This document shows positions 6,145-8,381 of a stretch of 8,381 bases of DNA, in pieces. The stretch is from JAYRWN01 sp041917975. Lineage in GTDB: Bacteria > Bacteroidota > Bacteroidia > Chitinophagales > Saprospiraceae. Made by a program: the position numbers and the translations under genes. Numbering within the stretch: position 1 is the stretch's first letter; every line of letters starts with the position of its first letter. The notes below the pieces were generated by a model. It ran no database searches. It saw only the letters and a list, made by a program, of their open reading frames with translations, and was not told where the DNA came from. The stretch lies in assembly GCA_041917975.1 (NCBI GenBank), contig JAYRWN010000129.1, forward strand, positions 1 through 8,381, read 5' to 3'.

Positions 6145-6267
6145 GAACCCTGAAGGGGTTCAATCTTTATAGCGTCAACCGGCCTTGCATTTTTATACGA
6201 CCCCCTCGGGGTCGAATAGGTACCAATAGCAATTTTTTTTTACAAATATTTGACCCGTTCCGAGTCA
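6145..6267. repeat. Three 17-nt hairpins at exact 53-bp period
   Basis: The hairpins occupy 6145-6161 (GAACCCTGAAGGGGTTC), 6198-6214 (CGACCCCCTCGGGGTCG) and 6251-6267 (TGACCCGTTCCGAGTCA). Each folds as a 7-bp stem with a 3-nt loop, and the starts are 53 bp apart both times. Stem positions 1, 2 and 7 change between copies while mostly keeping pairing (G-C/C-G/T-A; A-T/G-C/G-C; T.G/C-G/G-C). Only the third hairpin has a mismatch, C.A at position 5. The spacers are AT-rich and little conserved; a run of nine T lies at 6233-6241. This is a tandem hairpin repeat whose function is unknown. Confidence 0.75.
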
Positions 6268-6288
6268 TGAAATACATCTGTGTAATTT

Positions 6289-6343
6289 CGGCTGTAGTGA
6301 AGTAACTTATTAGGTGCATAAAATAGATTTCTCCGCTCGCTGT
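6289..6343. repeat. Degenerate copy of the palindromic element (copy E)
   Basis: The left arm 6289-6308 (CGGCTGTAGTGAAGTAACTT) aligns with CGACCGTAGCGGAGGAATCT of copy C at 14 of 20 bases, with nearly all differences being transitions. The right arm, from 6325 (AGATTTCTCCGCTCGCTG), resembles the right arm of copy C and contains an exact 11-bp inverse match (6327-6337) to AGCGGAGAAAT at 5711-5721. Confidence 0.45.
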
Positions 6344-6387
6344 AATATTTCAATTCCATTCTGCACAAATAAAATTAATTTCGACTG

Positions 6388-6463
6388 TCATGACCATAAT
6401 CCCGGCTCGATCGAAAAGACAATAGAGAGTGATCGGTCATGAGGCACTTGTCAGTTCGACTGA
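6388..6463. repeat. Inverted repeat plus small hairpin
   Basis: TCATGACC (6388-6395) and its complement GGTCATGA (6435-6442) are separated by 39 bp. Just beyond, TCAGT-TCG-ACTGA (6451-6463) forms a perfect 5-bp stem with a 3-nt loop. Together they may be another small extragenic repeat; neither has a terminator T-run. Confidence 0.4.
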
Positions 6464-6625
6464 GTTTTCCACAATAATATTAGAATTATTACATCTAACC
6501 AGTCAACAATTTTAAACAGAAGAAAAAATTTATACGAATGGTTGACATGACAAAATAATATATTATATAAAATGGTCCAGGTTTTATTGGTAAAGGACTA
6601 TACGTCTATACCCAAATTATTTCTA

Positions 6626-6653
6626 CCAATGGCCAACAGCCAATAGCCAGCCC
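6626..6653. repeat. Degenerate tandem heptamers CCAAYRG
   Basis: CCAATGG, CCAACAG, CCAATAG and CCAGCCC follow each other in exact 7-bp phase, in otherwise AT-rich DNA about 80 bp beyond the TIM-barrel gene's stop. GCCAACA-type heptamers are, as I recall, common between Bacteroidota genes, but this is unverified. Confidence 0.55.
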
Positions 6654-6664
6654 CTGCCTTTTAT

Positions 6665-6727
6665 ACAAATAAACAAATACACAAATAAACAGCTCGCAGT
6701 ATAATGCCCCATAAGTGCAATATAATG
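6665..6727. repeat. Tandem octamers ACAAATAM and an 11-bp direct repeat
   Basis: ACAAATAA, ACAAATAC and ACAAATAA occupy 6665-6688 in 8-bp phase. After them GCAGTATAATG (6696-6706) recurs as GCAATATAATG (6717-6727), 21 bp further on. These lie between the heptamers and the TIM-barrel gene's stop. Confidence 0.5.
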
Positions 6728-6735
6728 TACAACAG

Positions 6736-7635
6736 CTATTTATTAATAAACGATTTAACCTGCGCGAGGAGTCGAATAATTCGATTTTTAGGATCTCCCG
6801 GTCCCAAAGTTTCAATGGGTAAATACCCGCGATAATCAGAGTTAAAAATGATGGCAAATAATATTGCCAGATCAATGTCAACTTCCTGTCCCTGGATAAA
6901 CACTTTTTCTTTGATTTGCCAGTTGATGGCATAACGGATGGTCTTTTTTATTTCTTCATAGGGATCAGCCATACGATAACTTCCGGTATCCAAAATCAGA
7001 CCCAACCAATCCGAATTAATCTTCTGCATCACCTGGATAACCTGGTCACCGGTTTTGATAAAGTCATGGTGATTTTGTAACCCAATCATCACCCCATGAT
7101 TTTTGCCGAATTCCACACATTCCTGGATATCCTGGCACATCCATTCGGCCACCTGGTCCCAGGTATATCCGGCCGGTTGCTGATTTCCGGCAAAAATACG
7201 GATCACCGGCGCTCCTAATTTTTCCGCAGCGAGAATCCAGTTTTTTACTAACTGTACACTTGACTTTCTTTTTTCACGCTCCGGCCAGGTAAAATCATTG
7301 CGTACGCCCGTTCCACTGATTTCCAAGCCCAGATTAAAAGCCCTTTTTTTGGTTTGGTATAAAATGGCATCTTCGGGAACCTTCGGGTATCCGGGGAAAT
7401 AATAAGCCGTAAGATCCACCGCCTCAAACCCTTGGTCTGAACAAAACACCAGCAGATCATCGACGGTCATCTGCCCTTTCGATAAGGCCTCATTGAAGGA
7501 AAAGGCATTTAAGCTGGTTTTTAATATTTGTGGCGGTTTGGGTGGATAATTAGCAGCCTTAGCCCGGGTCTCCGGTTGAAAGAGCAGTGGTATCCCGGCA
7601 GTGGTAAAAATAAATGCACGACGGTTGATGGGCAT
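6736..7635 (-). CDS. Xylose-isomerase-like TIM-barrel protein (sugar phosphate isomerase/epimerase family), Tat-type signal
   Basis: This 299-residue protein is of family-typical length. The N-terminus MPINRRAFIFTTAGIPLL has a twin-arginine motif (R5, R6, F8) and a hydrophobic stretch, implying export in folded form. The body matches the AP-endonuclease-2-like TIM barrel: FSDQGFEAVDLTAYYFPGY-like strand (from about 65), ISGTGVRNDF (106-115), PVIRIFAG (143-150), IGLQNHHDF (184-192), GLILDTGSY (212-220), VNWQ-like NWQIKE (238-243) and GYLPIETLG (270-278). Such enzymes isomerise or epimerise sugars with a divalent metal held by Glu/Asp/His/Glu. Here D216 and E275 fit, while the usual Glu is Q187 and the usual His position is near Q239. 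Similar Q/Q variants are, as I recall, common in Bacteroidota and Planctomycetes paralogues. The gene is divergent from the adjacent exported aminotransferase-fold gene, 95 bp away. The substrate is unknown. Confidence 0.85.
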   Translation of the reverse strand: MPINRRAFIFTTAGIPLLFQPETRAKAANYPPKPPQILKTSLNAFSFNEALSKGQMTVDDLLVFCSDQGFEAVDLTAYYFPGYPKVPEDAILYQTKKRAFNLGLEISGTGVRNDFTWPEREKRKSSVQLVKNWILAAEKLGAPVIRIFAGNQQPAGYTWDQVAEWMCQDIQECVEFGKNHGVMIGLQNHHDFIKTGDQVIQVMQKINSDWLGLILDTGSYRMADPYEEIKKTIRYAINWQIKEKVFIQGQEVDIDLAILFAIIFNSDYRGYLPIETLGPGDPKNRIIRLLAQVKSFINK

Positions 7636-7702
7636 AGGATAAAGTTATTCTTGAAATTATAACTTATTAACCGAATAATCAGCGAATTTACGGATAAGAA
7701 AA

Positions 7703-7710
7703 TATCTTTA
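7703..7710 (+). promoter_or_regulatory. Candidate -7 promoter box for the aminotransferase-fold gene
   Basis: TATCTTTA differs from the Bacteroidota TAnnTTTG box at the last position only and lies 20 bp before the ATG at 7731. No clear -33 TTG is visible. The 95-bp divergent intergenic region must also hold the promoter of the TIM-barrel gene; a TAACTTTA on the minus strand close to that start is a weak candidate. Confidence 0.3.
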
Positions 7711-7730
7711 AACATCAACATCCGTTCATC

Positions 7731-8381
7731 ATGAAAGCTGATCGTCGTCAATTTCTGCGCCAGAGTGCGCTTAGCGCCCTGGTTGTCGGCCAGGCCTGGC
7801 CTCCCGGCTCCAGGACCATGTATTTACCCGAATTCGAATCACCATCCGTTCATGGAGTGGAAAGTGGTTCTCTTCGGCAAGAGTTTCTTCTCCAGGAGGG
7901 CCTGACCTACCTGAACACGGGTAGTCTAGGCCCTTGCCCCCGCGCCGTACTGAACCGGATGACCACCGCCCTGACCGAGCTGGAAGGCAATCCGGTGGGC
8001 TATAACTGGGGTCATTTGGGCGAACAAATGGAGCAGGTGCGCGACCTCGCCGCTCATTTTTTAGGAACCAAACGCGACCACATCGTGCTGACCCGCAATA
8101 CCACGGAAGGCATTAACCTGGTGGGATCCTGCCTGGCCATAAACCCGGGCGATGAAATATTAACTACTGATCAGGAGCATGCCGGTGGTGAGAATGGACT
8201 CCTCTACCTGGCCGAACAAAAAGGGGCCATCATCAAAAAAATGACTTTGCCACTGGGAGAATGTACCAGTGAGGCAATTTTACAGCTTATTTCTTCATCG
8301 CTCACCTCCCGCACCAAAGTGCTCATGCTCAGCCACATAAACACCATCAGCGGCCTGAGAATGCCTTTGAAAGAAATCTCA
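7731..8381 (+). CDS. Class V aminotransferase-fold PLP enzyme, Tat-type signal, 3' end cut by window
   Basis: The frame is open from ATG 7731 to the window end, giving 217 residues of a protein normally near 400-430. The N-terminus DRRQFLRQSALSALVVG is a canonical twin-arginine signal (R5, R6, F8, L9), so a folded, PLP-loaded enzyme is probably exported. The fold is that of class V aminotransferases, a group including cysteine desulfurases and isopenicillin N epimerase-like proteins: GLTYLNTGSLGPCP (57-70), LTRNTTEGINLV (120-131, cofactor phosphate region), LTTDQEHAGGENG (144-156), and KVLMLSHINTISGLRMPL (196-213). The catalytic lysine lies beyond the window. The neighbouring divergent TIM-barrel protein is also Tat-type, so both may act in the periplasm. 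The exact reaction (epimerase, desulfurase or lyase) cannot be told from this half. Confidence 0.88.
   Translation, partial: MKADRRQFLRQSALSALVVGQAWPPGSRTMYLPEFESPSVHGVESGSLRQEFLLQEGLTYLNTGSLGPCPRAVLNRMTTALTELEGNPVGYNWGHLGEQMEQVRDLAAHFLGTKRDHIVLTRNTTEGINLVGSCLAINPGDEILTTDQEHAGGENGLLYLAEQKGAIIKKMTLPLGECTSEAILQLISSSLTSRTKVLMLSHINTISGLRMPLKEIS

Larger units (their letters stand above)
5276..6735. other. Gene-free, AT-rich repeat mosaic of about 1.46 kb
   Basis: No credible coding sequence, tRNA or rRNA was found on either strand. The region lies between the 3' ends of the converging Nudix and TIM-barrel genes and is packed with degenerate repeats annotated separately: a dispersed palindromic element (5382-5486, 5923-5950, 5993-6124 and traces at 5711 and 6289-6343), two direct repeats (5541-5625, 5763-5835), three regularly spaced hairpins (6145-6267) and several short tandem repeats. 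It looks like a place where small non-autonomous or extragenic repeats accumulate without harm. No intact transposase is present. Confidence 0.8.

Noticed and set aside
6198..6241. Hairpin 6198-6214 plus T-run 6233-6241 as an intrinsic terminator
   Set aside because: The T-run begins 18 nt after the stem, too far for an intrinsic terminator, and the hairpin belongs to a 53-bp repeat series.
5276..6735. CRISPR array
   Set aside because: Repeats are diverged, differ in type and lack uniform repeat/spacer lengths; the 53-bp units have conserved structure rather than identical sequence, and there are no cas genes.
6606..6932. 108-codon minus-strand ORF overlapping the TIM-barrel gene's 3' end
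   Set aside because: Out-of-frame shadow of the TIM-barrel gene that runs on into repeat DNA.

Overview
The window looks like a piece of a Bacteroidota chromosome, probably an environmental Saprospiria/Cytophagia-type lineage (inference). Gene starts lack Shine-Dalgarno sequences. Two starts have TAnnTTTG-like -7 boxes just upstream. Lipoprotein and Tat-type N-termini are frequent, the gene families are typical of that phylum, and dense coding DNA alternates with very AT-rich intergenic DNA full of short interspersed repeats.

Layout: (1) 1-454, minus strand: the first 18 codons of an unrecognised gene, preceded by a small cysteine-containing lipoprotein gene. (2) 455-840: intergenic, with a hairpin and a short run of decayed coding sequence. 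(3) 841-2178, minus: an AAA ATPase with a DUF4143-type C-terminus, whose start is flanked upstream by three 19-bp direct repeats at an exact 33-bp period. (4) 2447-4807, plus: a large lipoprotein with a right-handed beta-helix and a C-terminal PDZ domain, followed 51 bp later by a Nudix hydrolase (4859-5275). (5) 5276-6735: a gene-free, AT-rich stretch of about 1.46 kb that is a mosaic of degenerate repeat families. These include a dispersed palindromic element, two roughly 80-bp direct repeats, short tandem repeats, and three 17-nt hairpins spaced exactly 53 bp apart with compensatory stem changes. (6) 6736-7635, minus, and 7731-8381, plus (cut by the window end): a divergent pair of Tat-type secreted enzymes, a xylose-isomerase-like TIM-barrel protein and a class V aminotransferase-fold PLP protein.

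How they may work together: the exported beta-helix protein, the sugar-isomerase-like protein and the exported PLP enzyme suggest envelope or carbohydrate metabolism, but no complete pathway is visible. I see no rRNA, tRNA, CRISPR array or intact transposase. The most unusual content is non-coding: the 33-bp iteron-like array before the ATPase gene and the 53-bp-period hairpin triplet.
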